Of a stretch of DNA of 64,000 nt, positions 45,346 through 54,993 are shown piece after piece. The stretch is from positions 61,820 to 125,819 of the forward strand of contig WSXV01000006.1 in the NCBI GenBank assembly GCA_009773475.1, in the 5' to 3' direction. A program made the position numbers and the translations under genes. The notes beneath the pieces were generated by a model, which worked only from the letters and a program-made list of their open reading frames with translations, was not told the DNA's origin and ran no database searches. The stretch comes from Desulfobulbaceae bacterium. Lineage in GTDB: Bacteria > Desulfobacterota > Desulfobulbia > Desulfobulbales > Desulfocapsaceae. Numbering within the stretch: position 1 is the first letter of the stretch; each line of letters opens with the position of its first letter.

Positions 45346-46968
45346 ATGAAAAAGGTATCCGGCATTATCGTTGATCCAGTGGCTCGCAGACAGTTTCCAG
45401 GAACACTGGTCATTGACCAGGGACATATCGTTGACATTCAGCCCGACGACGCGATCAAAGGACCGTTTATACTGCCGGGGTTTATCGATTCCCATATCCA
45501 TATTGAAAGCTCCATGCTCACCCCGGCCGCCTTTGCCAAAAAAGCGATAACCCACGGCACCGTCGCGGTGGTGGCTGATCCGCACGAAATCGCCAATGTG
45601 CTGGGAGTGGCCGGCATTGACTATATGATTGCAAGCGGCCGGAAAACACCGATGAAGTTTTATTTTGGCGCTCCCTCCTGCGTGCCCGCCACCGTCTTTG
45701 AAAGCGCCGGGGCGGAGTTGACCGCCAGAGACGTGGAAGCGCTGCTGCAACGGGAGGACATCTTTTTCCTGGCCGAGATGATGAATTTCCCAGGGGTTAT
45801 CGGCAGGGATTCCGAGGTCATGGCCAAGCTTGCAGCCGCCGCAACGATCGGAAAAATGGTGGACGGCCATGCCCCGGGACTGCGCGGGCCGTCTCTTGCG
45901 GCCTATATCAAGGCCGGGATCAGCACCGACCATGAATCACTCAGCCTGGAAGAATGCGCCGAAAAGCTAGCCTTGGGCATGAAAATCCAGCTCCGCCAAG
46001 GCTCCAGCGCCCGTAATCTCGACGACCTGCATTCCCTTATCACCAGCCACAGCAGCCAGTGCATGCTCTGCACCGATGATCTGAAAGCGGCCGATCTGGC
46101 CCGTGGCCACATCAATCTGCTGGTTCAGAAATGCCTCCATCTCGGCCATGATCTCTTTGACATCCTCCAATGCACCTGCGTCAACCCGGTGCGTCATTAC
46201 GGCCTTACCGTCGGACTTCTGCAACTCCACGACCCGGCCGACTTCATCGTGGTGGACGACCTTGATCGCATGGAGGTACGCAGCACCTGGATTGACGGCG
46301 AATTGGTCAACACCAAGGGACAGGCCCTTTTCCAGACAACGCCGGAGCTGCCGATCAACCATTTCAATACCGCAAGGCTCACCGCCGAACAACTCCAGGT
46401 TCCCTCGCGAGGCTCACAGATCAAGGTAATCGAAGTGACGGACGGCCGGATTGTAACCGGTGCTGGTCGCCATCCTGTGCCCGCAGGCTGCAGCCTGGTC
46501 GAGGCTGACCCGCAGGCGGACCTGCTGAAAATCCTTGTCCATAATCGCTATCATCCGGCGCCACCTGCCATCGGCTTTGTGCGCGGCTTCGGCCTGCAAG
46601 CCGGGGCCATGGCCTCCTCCATCGCGCATGACTCGCACAATATCATTGCAGTGGGCGTAAGCGACGTTGATTTGGCCCGGGCCGTCAATCTGCTTTGCGA
46701 GAGCGGCGGCGGCATCTGTTTTGTTAATGGGAATGAGGAAAGGACAATGGCACTGCCGGTGGCCGGGCTCATGGGCCTTGACGACTGCGAGACAATGGCC
46801 GCCAACTGTCAAACCATTGAAAGGCGGGTCAGGGACAATGGATGCCCGTTGCAGACACCTTTTATGACTCTGTCCTTCCTCGCCCTGCCCGTAATTCCCG
46901 CCCTGAAGATCACCGACCGGGGCCTTTTTGACGGTGAACGTTTTGCCCTCACCGACCTCTTTGTCTGA
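45346..46968 (+). CDS. ade: Adenine deaminase
   Basis: 540 residues of the amidohydrolase superfamily. Metal ligands are in F-I-D-S-H-I-H-I-E-S-S-M-L (about 42-54); D-P-H-E-I-A-N-V-L-G and M-V-D-G-H-A-P-G-L are conserved, followed by A-G-I-S-T-D-H-E-S and C-T-D-D-L. The C-terminal adenine deaminase extension (V-N-G-N-E-E and G-L-M-G-L-D-D-C) is complete. It hydrolyses adenine to hypoxanthine for purine salvage. The start is set by the promoter at 45278 and AAAGGAGA at the right spacing. It is a single gene; no purine riboswitch is seen. Confidence 0.96.
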   Translation: MKKVSGIIVDPVARRQFPGTLVIDQGHIVDIQPDDAIKGPFILPGFIDSHIHIESSMLTPAAFAKKAITHGTVAVVADPHEIANVLGVAGIDYMIASGRKTPMKFYFGAPSCVPATVFESAGAELTARDVEALLQREDIFFLAEMMNFPGVIGRDSEVMAKLAAAATIGKMVDGHAPGLRGPSLAAYIKAGISTDHESLSLEECAEKLALGMKIQLRQGSSARNLDDLHSLITSHSSQCMLCTDDLKAADLARGHINLLVQKCLHLGHDLFDILQCTCVNPVRHYGLTVGLLQLHDPADFIVVDDLDRMEVRSTWIDGELVNTKGQALFQTTPELPINHFNTARLTAEQLQVPSRGSQIKVIEVTDGRIVTGAGRHPVPAGCSLVEADPQADLLKILVHNRYHPAPPAIGFVRGFGLQAGAMASSIAHDSHNIIAVGVSDVDLARAVNLLCESGGGICFVNGNEERTMALPVAGLMGLDDCETMAANCQTIERRVRDNGCPLQTPFMTLSFLALPVIPALKITDRGLFDGERFALTDLFV

Positions 46969-47272
46969 GCCCTACCGGTGCAGGAGGCTATTTATTGCCA
47001 ACAACTCAGCTTCTTATTTACTCTTGCCATAGGCGAGAGAGCAGGATAATAAATGGGAGAGCATGGAGAATTGACGGATGCACTATCGCTGAGCCAACCT
47101 ACACTTCTTACGGTTTTTATCGATCCCTTTGATTCTCTCCATTAGAGAAAATCACGAAGACAGAGAAAAACTTCGCAAAAACATAGATTATTTTATCAAA
47201 TTTCCACCTTGCTCATTCCAGCAAGTACTCTAAGGCAACCCGCACGCTAACGTCATTCTGGAGAACCGGTTC
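46969..47272. other. Intergenic gap, nothing identified
   Basis: 304 bp between adenine deaminase and the PilZ gene. The sequence becomes AT-rich toward the right. I see no hairpin with a T-run, no promoter hexamers and no coding frame. Confidence 0.4.
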
Positions 47273-47989
47273 ATGGCCCACAGTCAGAAATCTAAAGTAA
47301 CTGCGGACCTGAAAAGAAACAGGCTCAATATCGTAATCGCCGCCACCCTCTGCCAAAAAGAAGTTGGGAAAATTTATACCGACATTCGCTTTTGTGTAGC
47401 GGATCTCAAACCTGGTTTTGATGTCGTTACAGATTATTCACAGTGTACCTTTGCCCACCTGAGCGTCATCCCAACCATGCGACAAATCATGGACTATCTT
47501 GTCAGCAAGCATCCAGGAAATGTTATTCGGGTCGTGGGCAAGATGGGTCTGATATTAAAACAACTCACTAGATTTACCGATAAATTTCAAAGCTATAAGC
47601 CGGTTTACGTTAACACGTATGAGGAGGCCGAAGATCACCTGGCAAACAAGACCCAACGCAAGGGTCTTCGATTTCACCTTCATGGACATCCGATGGAATG
47701 CACCATTGATCAAAAGACAGGAAGTGGAGCTATCATTGACATCTCCATAAGTGGATTGTCAGTGCAGGGGCTGACGATACCCGTTTCCCAGGAACAAGAC
47801 ATCTCCATTGTCATTCCCATGGAACATGGCGATAATACTACATCATCCTTTATATCTAAGGCAAAAGTCGTTCGGGTGAAGGATAATATGTTCGCCGCTC
47901 AATTCCATGATCTTGATGAGGATCAAGTTGCAGTGCTGTTCAAGTGGCTTGCCTATGAAGTGGGAAAAAATAAACCTGTAAAAGAGTAA
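47273..47989 (+). CDS. PilZ-type protein with N-terminal STAS-like domain
   Basis: 238 residues. An N-terminal alpha/beta domain (1-115; P-G-F-D-V-V-T-D-Y-S-Q and H-P-G-N-V-I-R-V-V-G-K-M-G) resembles STAS-like folds. A C-terminal PilZ-like barrel (about 128-225) has R-K-G-L-R-F, then D-I-S-I-S-G-L-S, then a V-V-R-V strand. The canonical RxxxR and DxSxxG c-di-GMP site is partly kept (D-I-S-I-S-G; only one clear Arg), so binding is possible but not certain. The operon upstream at 2909 encodes a c-di-GMP hydrolase, but no link is implied. Confidence 0.7.
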   Translation: MAHSQKSKVTADLKRNRLNIVIAATLCQKEVGKIYTDIRFCVADLKPGFDVVTDYSQCTFAHLSVIPTMRQIMDYLVSKHPGNVIRVVGKMGLILKQLTRFTDKFQSYKPVYVNTYEEAEDHLANKTQRKGLRFHLHGHPMECTIDQKTGSGAIIDISISGLSVQGLTIPVSQEQDISIVIPMEHGDNTTSSFISKAKVVRVKDNMFAAQFHDLDEDQVAVLFKWLAYEVGKNKPVKE

Positions 47990-48034
47990 TCAGCAGATAG
48001 CAGAGTGAAACGCCCCCCATTCATGTCCGTCTGA

Positions 48035-48487
48035 TCACCTGCGGGCTTGCGCCAGTTGCTCAAGTTTCTGGCGAAGTTGGGGTTCGGGCGGTGCGCCCAC
48101 CAGCTGGTCAATGAGCTGACCATTCTGGAAGAAGAGCAGAGTCGGTACGCCCCGGATCTGATAATGCCCGGACGTGCCTGGATGGAGGGAGGTGTTGAGG
48201 GTGGCGATCTGGACCCGGCCCAGATATTCCCGGTTCAACCGGAAGACCAGCGGGGCCAAGGCTTTGCAGGGGCCGCAAGTGGGTGAGTAGCAATCCACCA
48301 TCACCGGCAGGGTAGCCCGTTTGATAAAATTCTGGAATTCATGATCGGTGAGTTCAACGGGCTGGGCGCTTCCGCGAAGATCCAGGGGCACGCCGCACTT
48401 CCCACACTTAGGGTGTAGATGCTGACGATCGGCGGGAATCCGGTTCTTCGCGGAGCAGGACGGGCAGGGCACGATAAAGGTATTCAT
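48035..48487 (-). CDS. trxC: Thioredoxin 2 (TrxC-type) with zinc ribbon
   Basis: 150 residues. The N-terminal zinc-binding C-P-S-C...C-G-K-C-G segment marks the thioredoxin-2 class. The redox site is C-G-P-C-K-A-L-A-P (about residues 71-79), and G-V-P-T-L-L-F-F is the conserved cis-Pro segment. It reduces protein disulfides in the cytoplasm under oxidative stress. The CooC-like gene lies 48 bp upstream on the same strand. Confidence 0.95.
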   Translation of the reverse strand: MNTFIVPCPSCSAKNRIPADRQHLHPKCGKCGVPLDLRGSAQPVELTDHEFQNFIKRATLPVMVDCYSPTCGPCKALAPLVFRLNREYLGRVQIATLNTSLHPGTSGHYQIRGVPTLLFFQNGQLIDQLVGAPPEPQLRQKLEQLAQARR

Positions 48488-48535
48488 GGCTTACATTCCT
48501 CCGGCTATAGGTATTCTCAAGGGAAAAATACAGAT

Positions 48536-49288
48536 TTATCTGTTCAGGGCTTCCATCAGCAGCTGCGGGGTATCCTCAGCCGGTGCGGCAATATGGGTAA
48601 TTGGGATCTCAGCTCGTTCCGCGTCTCGGATGGCCTGAGAATCCGCAAAAAAGGCAATGGGCGCAACCCCTAAGCCCTCGCTTAAAAATGTCCGATCCCT
48701 CTCATCCCGGATCAGATTGCCGACGAAATCAATCTTCGCGATTTTGACATCCTCGGCCAGCTTTTTGATCTTAAGGGCGGTGCGGATGGAGGAGCGCGAG
48801 GGAATCACAACAATCAGGAGCTGATCAACACTGGCGATGGTGCCGCGCCCGAGGTGCTCAACGCCTGCCTCCATGTCGAGGAGGACAATCTGATCCGGTG
48901 ACATCAGCAGTTTGGTCAGCATCCGGCGCAGGACGTTATTTTCCGGGCAGGCACAGCCCTTATCTCCGCCCTGGATGGCGCCCAGCACCATGAGTTTTAC
49001 CCCTTCATGGCTGATCATAAAGTCCTGCAGGATATCATTTACCTGGGGATTCATATTATAAAAAGGAGAACCCTCCACCTTGCCGGAGCGTTCCACGAGA
49101 AGCTTTGTCATCTCGGCAATGGGGCGGATCGCCGCAACATCTTTGACCCCTAGGGTCTCCGCCATGTGCGGGCTGGGATCGGCATCTATAATCAGAACAT
49201 CCTTGCCGGCCTTCTTGAATTCATTGCCAAGCAAGGCCATGATCGTGGTCTTGCCCACCCCCCCCTTTCCGCTGATCGCAATCTTCAT
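48536..49288 (-). CDS. CooC-like nickel/CODH maturation ATPase (MinD/ParA family)
   Basis: 250 residues. Deviant Walker A G-K-G-G-V-G-K-T-T (about 7-15), D-A-D-P-S-P-H-M-A-E-T-L-G, then L-L-D-M-E-A-G-V-E-H-L-G-R-G. That places it with CooC/AcsF-type ATPases, which load Ni into carbon monoxide dehydrogenase or acetyl-CoA synthase. The two Cys in a C-A-C-P-E-N segment may bind metal. No CODH gene is in the window. I chose the ATG at 49288 since it begins the P-loop strand; the upstream start adds ten acidic residues. Confidence 0.88.
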   Translation of the reverse strand: MKIAISGKGGVGKTTIMALLGNEFKKAGKDVLIIDADPSPHMAETLGVKDVAAIRPIAEMTKLLVERSGKVEGSPFYNMNPQVNDILQDFMISHEGVKLMVLGAIQGGDKGCACPENNVLRRMLTKLLMSPDQIVLLDMEAGVEHLGRGTIASVDQLLIVVIPSRSSIRTALKIKKLAEDVKIAKIDFVGNLIRDERDRTFLSEGLGVAPIAFFADSQAIRDAERAEIPITHIAAPAEDTPQLLMEALNR

Positions 49289-49510
49289 TCCGTCTCCATC
49301 CCCTTCATTTATATGCAAGATACCCTTGAATCGTTCGACCTTGTTCAGTATAGTCCTGGCAGCAATGGTGCCCCATTGTCAGCCGACGTCTTTTCATAAT
49401 AATCAGCACTGGGGGGCAATGCCCTTTTTTTTTATCATGGTTCCATAAATTCTGTCTCCCGGGAAGCCGGCAAGATCCCGCAAAATTCATCGTCCCGCTC
49501 ATCGCCTTCC

Positions 49511-50794
49511 ATGCTTGCACTCTACAACCTTATCCAGATCGTTCTGCTGCCCATCGCCCTGCCCTTCCTGCTGGTCTTTGTTCTCCTGACGCCCCGATAC
49601 CGCCATCGCACCTGGCGGCGGCTGGGATTCGGGCTTGGCGCCCTGATCCGACAAAAAAGGGCAAACGGGCGGCAGACCATCTGGATCCATGCCCTCTCGG
49701 TGGGCGAGGTCACCTCGGCCCTGCCCCTTATCTGCGGCATTCGGGAACGGTTCCCGGAGATCTTCCTGGTCTTTTCCGCCACCACCACCTCCGGCTCCAG
49801 GGTCGCAGAAAAGCTCATGGCCGACCGGGCAGACCTTGTCGTCCCCTTCCCTTTAGATATCCTGCCGGTGACGGCCACCTTTGTCAACCGGATCAGACCG
49901 GATCTCTTTATCCTGGTGGAGACCGATTTCTGGCCCAACATCCTGAATTGCTTAAAGCGCCACGACATCCCCGCCATGCTCGTCAACGGCCGGATATCCC
50001 GCCAGTCCATGAGCTCCTACCGCCGCTTCTCCTTTTTCTTCCGACCCCTGTTTCAAACCTTCCGCCACCTCTGCATGCAGACCGAAGGCGACCGTCGCAA
50101 CATGATTGATCTGGGCGTACCGGCGGATCGGGTGCATACCTTAGGAAACCTCAAATTCGACACCCCGAGCATCACCGGCAGCACCCAGTCGCAACCTTTC
50201 CCCATGACCCTGCCGGACCAAAGCATGCTCCTCGTTGCCGGTTCCACCCATAAAGGGGAAGAAGAGATCATCTTGAACGTCTTTGCCCGGCTGCGGGCGT
50301 CCCATCCCAATCTTTATCTGGTTATCGCACCCCGCGATATCGGCAGAGGCAAGGAGATTCAAGGACTGGCCGCGTCCAGAGGGATCAGCTCCTCCTGCCG
50401 CTCTGAGAAGAACAGCGAGTGCCGTCGGCTTCTCGTCCTTGACACCATCGGCGAGCTGGCGGGCTGCTACCGTTTTGCCGACATCGCCTTTGTCGGCGGC
50501 AGTCTCGTGGCCTTGGGCGGCCATAACCCCATTGAACCGGCGGTGATGCAGACCCCGGTACTCTTTGGCCCGCATATGGAAGACTTTGCCGAGATCAGCG
50601 CCGAACTTCTGACCGACGGCGGCGCGCAAATCGTCGAGGATGAAGAGGCCTTCTTTCAGGCAGCCAACAGCTGGATTGCAAACCCTGAACATCGCAAGCA
50701 AGCCGGACTTGCCGCCCTGGCCTGTGTGAAAAAACAGCAAGGGGTGATCGAGCGCCACCTTAAACTCATCCAGACGCTCATCTCCGCGCCCTGA
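49511..50794 (+). CDS. waaA: 3-deoxy-D-manno-octulosonic acid transferase
   Basis: 427 residues. An N-terminal membrane anchor (about 5-25) precedes a GT-B glycosyltransferase. The N domain has I-W-I-H-A-L-S-V-G-E-V-T-S-A (active-site region), and the C domain has V-A-G-S-T-H-K-G-E-E-E and G-G-S-L-V-A-L-G-G-H-N-P-I-E-P. It adds Kdo to lipid A precursor in the inner membrane, confirming an LPS-bearing cell. It starts on the opposite strand from the CooC gene. comEC follows 18 bp later. Confidence 0.95.
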   Translation: MLALYNLIQIVLLPIALPFLLVFVLLTPRYRHRTWRRLGFGLGALIRQKRANGRQTIWIHALSVGEVTSALPLICGIRERFPEIFLVFSATTTSGSRVAEKLMADRADLVVPFPLDILPVTATFVNRIRPDLFILVETDFWPNILNCLKRHDIPAMLVNGRISRQSMSSYRRFSFFFRPLFQTFRHLCMQTEGDRRNMIDLGVPADRVHTLGNLKFDTPSITGSTQSQPFPMTLPDQSMLLVAGSTHKGEEEIILNVFARLRASHPNLYLVIAPRDIGRGKEIQGLAASRGISSSCRSEKNSECRRLLVLDTIGELAGCYRFADIAFVGGSLVALGGHNPIEPAVMQTPVLFGPHMEDFAEISAELLTDGGAQIVEDEEAFFQAANSWIANPEHRKQAGLAALACVKKQQGVIERHLKLIQTLISAP

Positions 50795-50812
50795 TGGACC
50801 TGTGAAATTTCT

Positions 50813-53335
50813 GTGATCACCAGGCTTTCACAGTTCCTTTCCACCCACCTCCTGCTGACTGTCACCTTCTGTTTTGCCTTGGGCATTCCCTGCGCCCTTG
50901 TCTGCAAAGATCTCGGCTGTCCCCCCGGGCAACTTCTTTTCCTGCCCCTGCTCACCGGCGGCTGCGCCCTGCTTGCCCACCTGCGTCGGCAGCCCCGCGC
51001 CGCCCTCCTGCTTCTCCTGCCCTTTTTCTTCAGCATAGGTCTTGGGCATGGCCTGCTGGCTTTGCGCACACCGCCGGATTCCAGCCATATTTCCCATCTG
51101 ATCAAGGAAGAACAGGAGGTGGTGCTGCTCTGCACCTTGGAGCAGCTCCCCGGATTTAACGGCAAAAACAGCACCCTGCTGGTGGATGTGCACTCCCTGC
51201 GGATAAAAGACGATGCCCGGTATATCGGCACCTGCGGACTGGTTCAGCTAAAGCTTAAAGACCCTTGGCCCAAGGCATTGATGCCGGGTGATAAGCTTGC
51301 CATCCGGGCTCGCCTAAGCCCCCCGTCCACCTTTCAGAACCCGGGCGGATTTGATTATCCCGCTTACCTGGCCCGGCAGGACATCTGGATTACCGGCTGG
51401 ATCAGCTCGCCCCTTTTTATCCAGCAGCTCGACGAAGAGCAGAGCTTCCTGCACCGCCTGCGCTTCCTGCCCGAGAGACTTCGCACAGAAATCAGCGCCT
51501 TTATTGAACAGAGGGCCGATCCCGAAATCAGTAGTGTCTATAAGGCGCTGTTGATCGGTGAGGCCTCGGGCATCAGCGAGGAAATCCTGGAGGCCTTCAA
51601 GGGTTCGGGCACGATGCATATCCTGAGTATTTCCGGAGCCCATCTCTCCATCCTTGCCGCCTTTCTCTTCTTTTGCCTCTACTGGCTGCTGCGCCGGTCG
51701 GAACAGCTGATCCTCCATTTCCCGGTCAAGAAAATCGCCGCCGCCCTCTGTCTCCCGCCCCTGACCATGTATTCATTGCTGGCGGGGGCCGGCACCCCGA
51801 TCATCCGCTCCCTGATCATGGTCTTTGTCTTTATGATCGCCCTCTGCGCCGACAAACAAAAATCCCTTTTCATTCCCCTGGCCCTGGCCGCACTCATCAT
51901 CCTGGTCTGGGATCCCAACAGTCTTTTCACCGCCTCGTTTCAACTCTCCTTTATGGCGGTGGCCTCCATGGCCATGGCGGCCCCGCTTATTACCACCATC
52001 ACCCGGACAGAGACCAAGGCAGAGAGCAGAGGGGCCAGATACAAACAAGGCCTCGTTCGCTATCTCCTGGCCGCCCTCACCGTTTCCATGGCCGTCACCA
52101 TTGGCACCGCCCCCCTGCTCCTCTATTATTTCAACCGCCTCTCAGTGATTGGGCCTGCGGCCAACCTGCTGATTGAGGGCCTGATCTGTTTCTGGAGCCT
52201 GCCCATCGGCTTTCTCGCCTGCCCGCTTATCTTTATCGCCCCGCCCGCCGCCGACCTGTTCCTGCACTTTGGCGGATATGGCTTGACCCTGTCGCTGAAG
52301 CTGGCAGCGCTTTTCAATGGCATCCCCTTTTCCACCCTCTGGCTGCCAACACCACCGCCTGGCCTGATTGTTCTGTATTACGCGACCATCATTCTCTGTT
52401 TATCCGCAATGCCGGCTGCCAGAAGTGCAGTTGAAAATCCTCTTCTCCGTAAGACCGCCATGGCTGCCGGCGCCGGCGCCTGGTTGCTGATTCTTTTCCT
52501 CTTCTTTCTGCCGCCGGCAGAGCTGTTCAAACAAAGAATTTCAACCAGTGAGATCACCTTTATTGATGTGGGCCAGGGCAGCTCGACCTTTCTGGAGCTG
52601 CCATCCGGCAAACGGGTGCTCATCGATGGCGGCGGCTCTGAGTCTCCAAGATTTAATGTCGGTGAAGACATCATCGCCCGCCTTCTCTGGCAGCGGGGGA
52701 TCAAGCATCTGGACAGCATCATGATCACCCATAGTGACGCGGACCACTATAACGGCATCCCCTTCCTGCTCCAGCGCTTCCGACCGCAAACCCTTTGGAT
52801 CAATGACTTTAGCGGCCATGACCAAGGCTGGGAAAAGATGCTGCAACAAGCCGACAGACTCCACATCGCCGTGAAGATTCCGCAGGCAGGAGAAACACTG
52901 ATCACGGGCGGGAAAGCCGGGATTGTCTCCCTGGGCAACCCTGGGGAGACATACGGAACAGCGACCAACGACAGTAGCCTGATTCTGCGCTTTGCCCAGG
53001 GCGGAGAAAAAGACTTTTCCTGCCTTTTTGCCGGTGATATCAGCCACAAGGCGGAGGCACAACTGGTGAACGAGAAACTTCCGCTGCAATCCACCTTCCT
53101 GCTCTCGCCGCACCACGGCTCGTCCACCTCGAACTCCGAGGCCCTTCTCAAGGCGGTGAACCCGCACACCATGATCGTCTCGGCCGGACGCTACCGCCCC
53201 AACAACTTCCCCACCCCCGAGGTCCGGCAACGCTGCGCCACCTTAGGGATCAACCTGCTCATTACCGCCGAGCACGGCGCCATCACCATCACCGACAAGA
53301 AAACCACATGGCACAGCACAAATAACGACTTGTAA
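50813..53335 (+). CDS. comEC: ComEC/Rec2 DNA-uptake channel protein
   Basis: 840 residues: an N-terminal membrane and DUF4131 region (about 1-190), the multi-helix Competence domain (about 210-560), and a C-terminal metallo-beta-lactamase-like domain. The last has I-T-H-S-D-A-D-H-Y-N-G (about 642-652) and L-S-P-H-H-G-S-S. It forms the inner-membrane channel for single-stranded DNA and probably degrades one strand. It starts with GTG (no strong Shine-Dalgarno) 18 bp after waaA, so the two are probably cotranscribed. Its end is convergent with the beta-helix protein gene. Confidence 0.94.
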   Translation: MITRLSQFLSTHLLLTVTFCFALGIPCALVCKDLGCPPGQLLFLPLLTGGCALLAHLRRQPRAALLLLLPFFFSIGLGHGLLALRTPPDSSHISHLIKEEQEVVLLCTLEQLPGFNGKNSTLLVDVHSLRIKDDARYIGTCGLVQLKLKDPWPKALMPGDKLAIRARLSPPSTFQNPGGFDYPAYLARQDIWITGWISSPLFIQQLDEEQSFLHRLRFLPERLRTEISAFIEQRADPEISSVYKALLIGEASGISEEILEAFKGSGTMHILSISGAHLSILAAFLFFCLYWLLRRSEQLILHFPVKKIAAALCLPPLTMYSLLAGAGTPIIRSLIMVFVFMIALCADKQKSLFIPLALAALIILVWDPNSLFTASFQLSFMAVASMAMAAPLITTITRTETKAESRGARYKQGLVRYLLAALTVSMAVTIGTAPLLLYYFNRLSVIGPAANLLIEGLICFWSLPIGFLACPLIFIAPPAADLFLHFGGYGLTLSLKLAALFNGIPFSTLWLPTPPPGLIVLYYATIILCLSAMPAARSAVENPLLRKTAMAAGAGAWLLILFLFFLPPAELFKQRISTSEITFIDVGQGSSTFLELPSGKRVLIDGGGSESPRFNVGEDIIARLLWQRGIKHLDSIMITHSDADHYNGIPFLLQRFRPQTLWINDFSGHDQGWEKMLQQADRLHIAVKIPQAGETLITGGKAGIVSLGNPGETYGTATNDSSLILRFAQGGEKDFSCLFAGDISHKAEAQLVNEKLPLQSTFLLSPHHGSSTSNSEALLKAVNPHTMIVSAGRYRPNNFPTPEVRQRCATLGINLLITAEHGAITITDKKTTWHSTNNDL

Positions 53336-53488
53336 AATCAGGGGTCTGGCCAGAAAAGGCCTGCGAAAAATTGGCTGAACCTTCAAGAGAGAGGCGGCAC
53401 GGAGAAATGAGCACAGTTCCGGGCTCAAGTGCACGGGAGGGAGACGAAATGGGGAAAAGAATGTTCTTGATGTGAAAAAACTACCTGG

Positions 53489-53531
53489 CCTTGATACTCC
53501 AGAAACTTGAGGTGGATCTGGAGTATCAAGG
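53489..53531. repeat. Perfect 14-bp inverted repeat between convergent genes
   Basis: CCTTGATACTCCAG and CTGGAGTATCAAGG pair perfectly around a 15-nt loop in the 208-bp gap between comEC and the convergent beta-helix gene. It has no T-run on either side, so it may terminate transcription in both directions only weakly, or be a remnant of another element. Confidence 0.6.
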
Positions 53532-53543
53532 TTGCTGAGACCT

Positions 53544-54965
53544 TTACGGCTGTATCCTGATGTTTGGATACATGCCTTCATTGATCCCAAACTGGAAGGG
53601 CTGAATGGTGTTCAATGACAAACGTTGATTTTTCTGGGCATGACCAGCATTTTCAAAGTTTTCATAAAAGGCACCATTGGCATGAAGAATATGGTGAATA
53701 CGCTCCTTGAACGCCTTCACAAACATTGCGCCGTTGCCTTCAAAACACATCTTTCCCTGGGAAAAAAAGGAACTGATTTCACTCATCTTTTTCAGGGAGA
53801 TACTGTTTTCTGCAAGCTCTTCTTTGTTTCTCACCAGCCCCCACACCAGATGCTCGGCCGGGATTTCCAGCGGCGCATCGATGTCGATAATGGTATGAGG
53901 CATAATTACGCACCCAGCATTAATAGTCAGCCGGCTTTCTTTCTTGCCAAACAAAAAACTGTTAAAGCCAACAAACACGTTGGGTTTCAGGTCCGCTTCA
54001 ATAATCTTTGCGCCATGGGCGGTGACATTGTACCCTTCAAGGGTCGAATTGATGATAAAACAGTTTTCCTGGGCATTTGCCCCCTTGCCGAGGTTTGAAT
54101 TTTCGATATAGGCCCTCTGGGCGACGAGCACATTGTCAGCAATATTAACAACCGGCAGCACCACGGCATAGCGGTCCAAAGAAGCTGTTTTAGGAATTGT
54201 GTCAATTGCTTCAAGATTGACAAAATCAAACACCCGCTGGAATTCGCGTTTCCTCTCCTCAATAAAATCAATAAGAATGCCCCAGGGCACCTTGTCCGGG
54301 GACAGGGAAACATATTGTTCCAGCACATCTGCTGGATATTTATAGAAGAAATTAAAATTATTATGGCTGTTCACCCAGATTGTGCCGGGATCAACCTTGA
54401 GATGAGAAATTTCTCCAGCCTGGACATACGAATATGCACCAATGATAGAGTCACACATGGTTGTCAAATCAACGGTGGCAAAAGGGCCCAGGAAGCAACC
54501 TTCGGATGGTGAGCCATGAATATTTACGTAATCCATGGCAAGTGTATCCTTGATAAAAAACTTCTCCGGTGTTTCCGGGTCATGGGAATAATTGTGCACC
54601 AGAGTTTTAATGAGAACGCTGTCTTCAATGTCGATGATTTCATCTTTTGTCAGGGTCAAGACGAATTTACCGAAATTGACATCGCAACCTTTTCGCTTGA
54701 GTTCATCCCCCCGGATATCACTTTTGTAGAGAATAGAATTTCTCACCCGGCTCTTGCCCAGAAAATAACTGCCGGCTAAGGCAGAATGGTCAAAATGAAG
54801 ATCAAGGGGATGATCAGGAGTGATCCCGTATAAGGCATAAAACTTACTCATCTGATCAAGGGGGATGAGTTCAACGGCATATGGACTCACATCAAAATTC
54901 AGCTCACGGAGGTTAATATTCACCCTCTGGACAATTCTATTAAAAAGTTTGCTCAATTCATTCAT
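53544..54965 (-). CDS. Left-handed beta-helix (LbH-like) protein of unknown function
   Basis: 473 residues. From about 120 to 390 the sequence shows loose hexapeptide repeats ([LIV]-G-x-x-x-x) such as C-F-L-G-P-F, V-L-V-A-Q-R-A-Y-I-E-N-S, C-F-I-I-N-S-T-L-E-G-Y-N and C-V-I-M-P-H-T-I-I-D, as in LbH acyltransferases and sugar-nucleotide enzymes. No nucleotidyl-transferase domain precedes it. The N- and C-terminal 80 residues are non-repetitive. It lies 28 bp downstream of the CBS gene on the same strand, suggesting an operon. Function unknown. Confidence 0.65.
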   Translation of the reverse strand: MNELSKLFNRIVQRVNINLRELNFDVSPYAVELIPLDQMSKFYALYGITPDHPLDLHFDHSALAGSYFLGKSRVRNSILYKSDIRGDELKRKGCDVNFGKFVLTLTKDEIIDIEDSVLIKTLVHNYSHDPETPEKFFIKDTLAMDYVNIHGSPSEGCFLGPFATVDLTTMCDSIIGAYSYVQAGEISHLKVDPGTIWVNSHNNFNFFYKYPADVLEQYVSLSPDKVPWGILIDFIEERKREFQRVFDFVNLEAIDTIPKTASLDRYAVVLPVVNIADNVLVAQRAYIENSNLGKGANAQENCFIINSTLEGYNVTAHGAKIIEADLKPNVFVGFNSFLFGKKESRLTINAGCVIMPHTIIDIDAPLEIPAEHLVWGLVRNKEELAENSISLKKMSEISSFFSQGKMCFEGNGAMFVKAFKERIHHILHANGAFYENFENAGHAQKNQRLSLNTIQPFQFGINEGMYPNIRIQP

Positions 54966-54993
54966 ATAATATCCTAATGTCTAGTATTTATTT

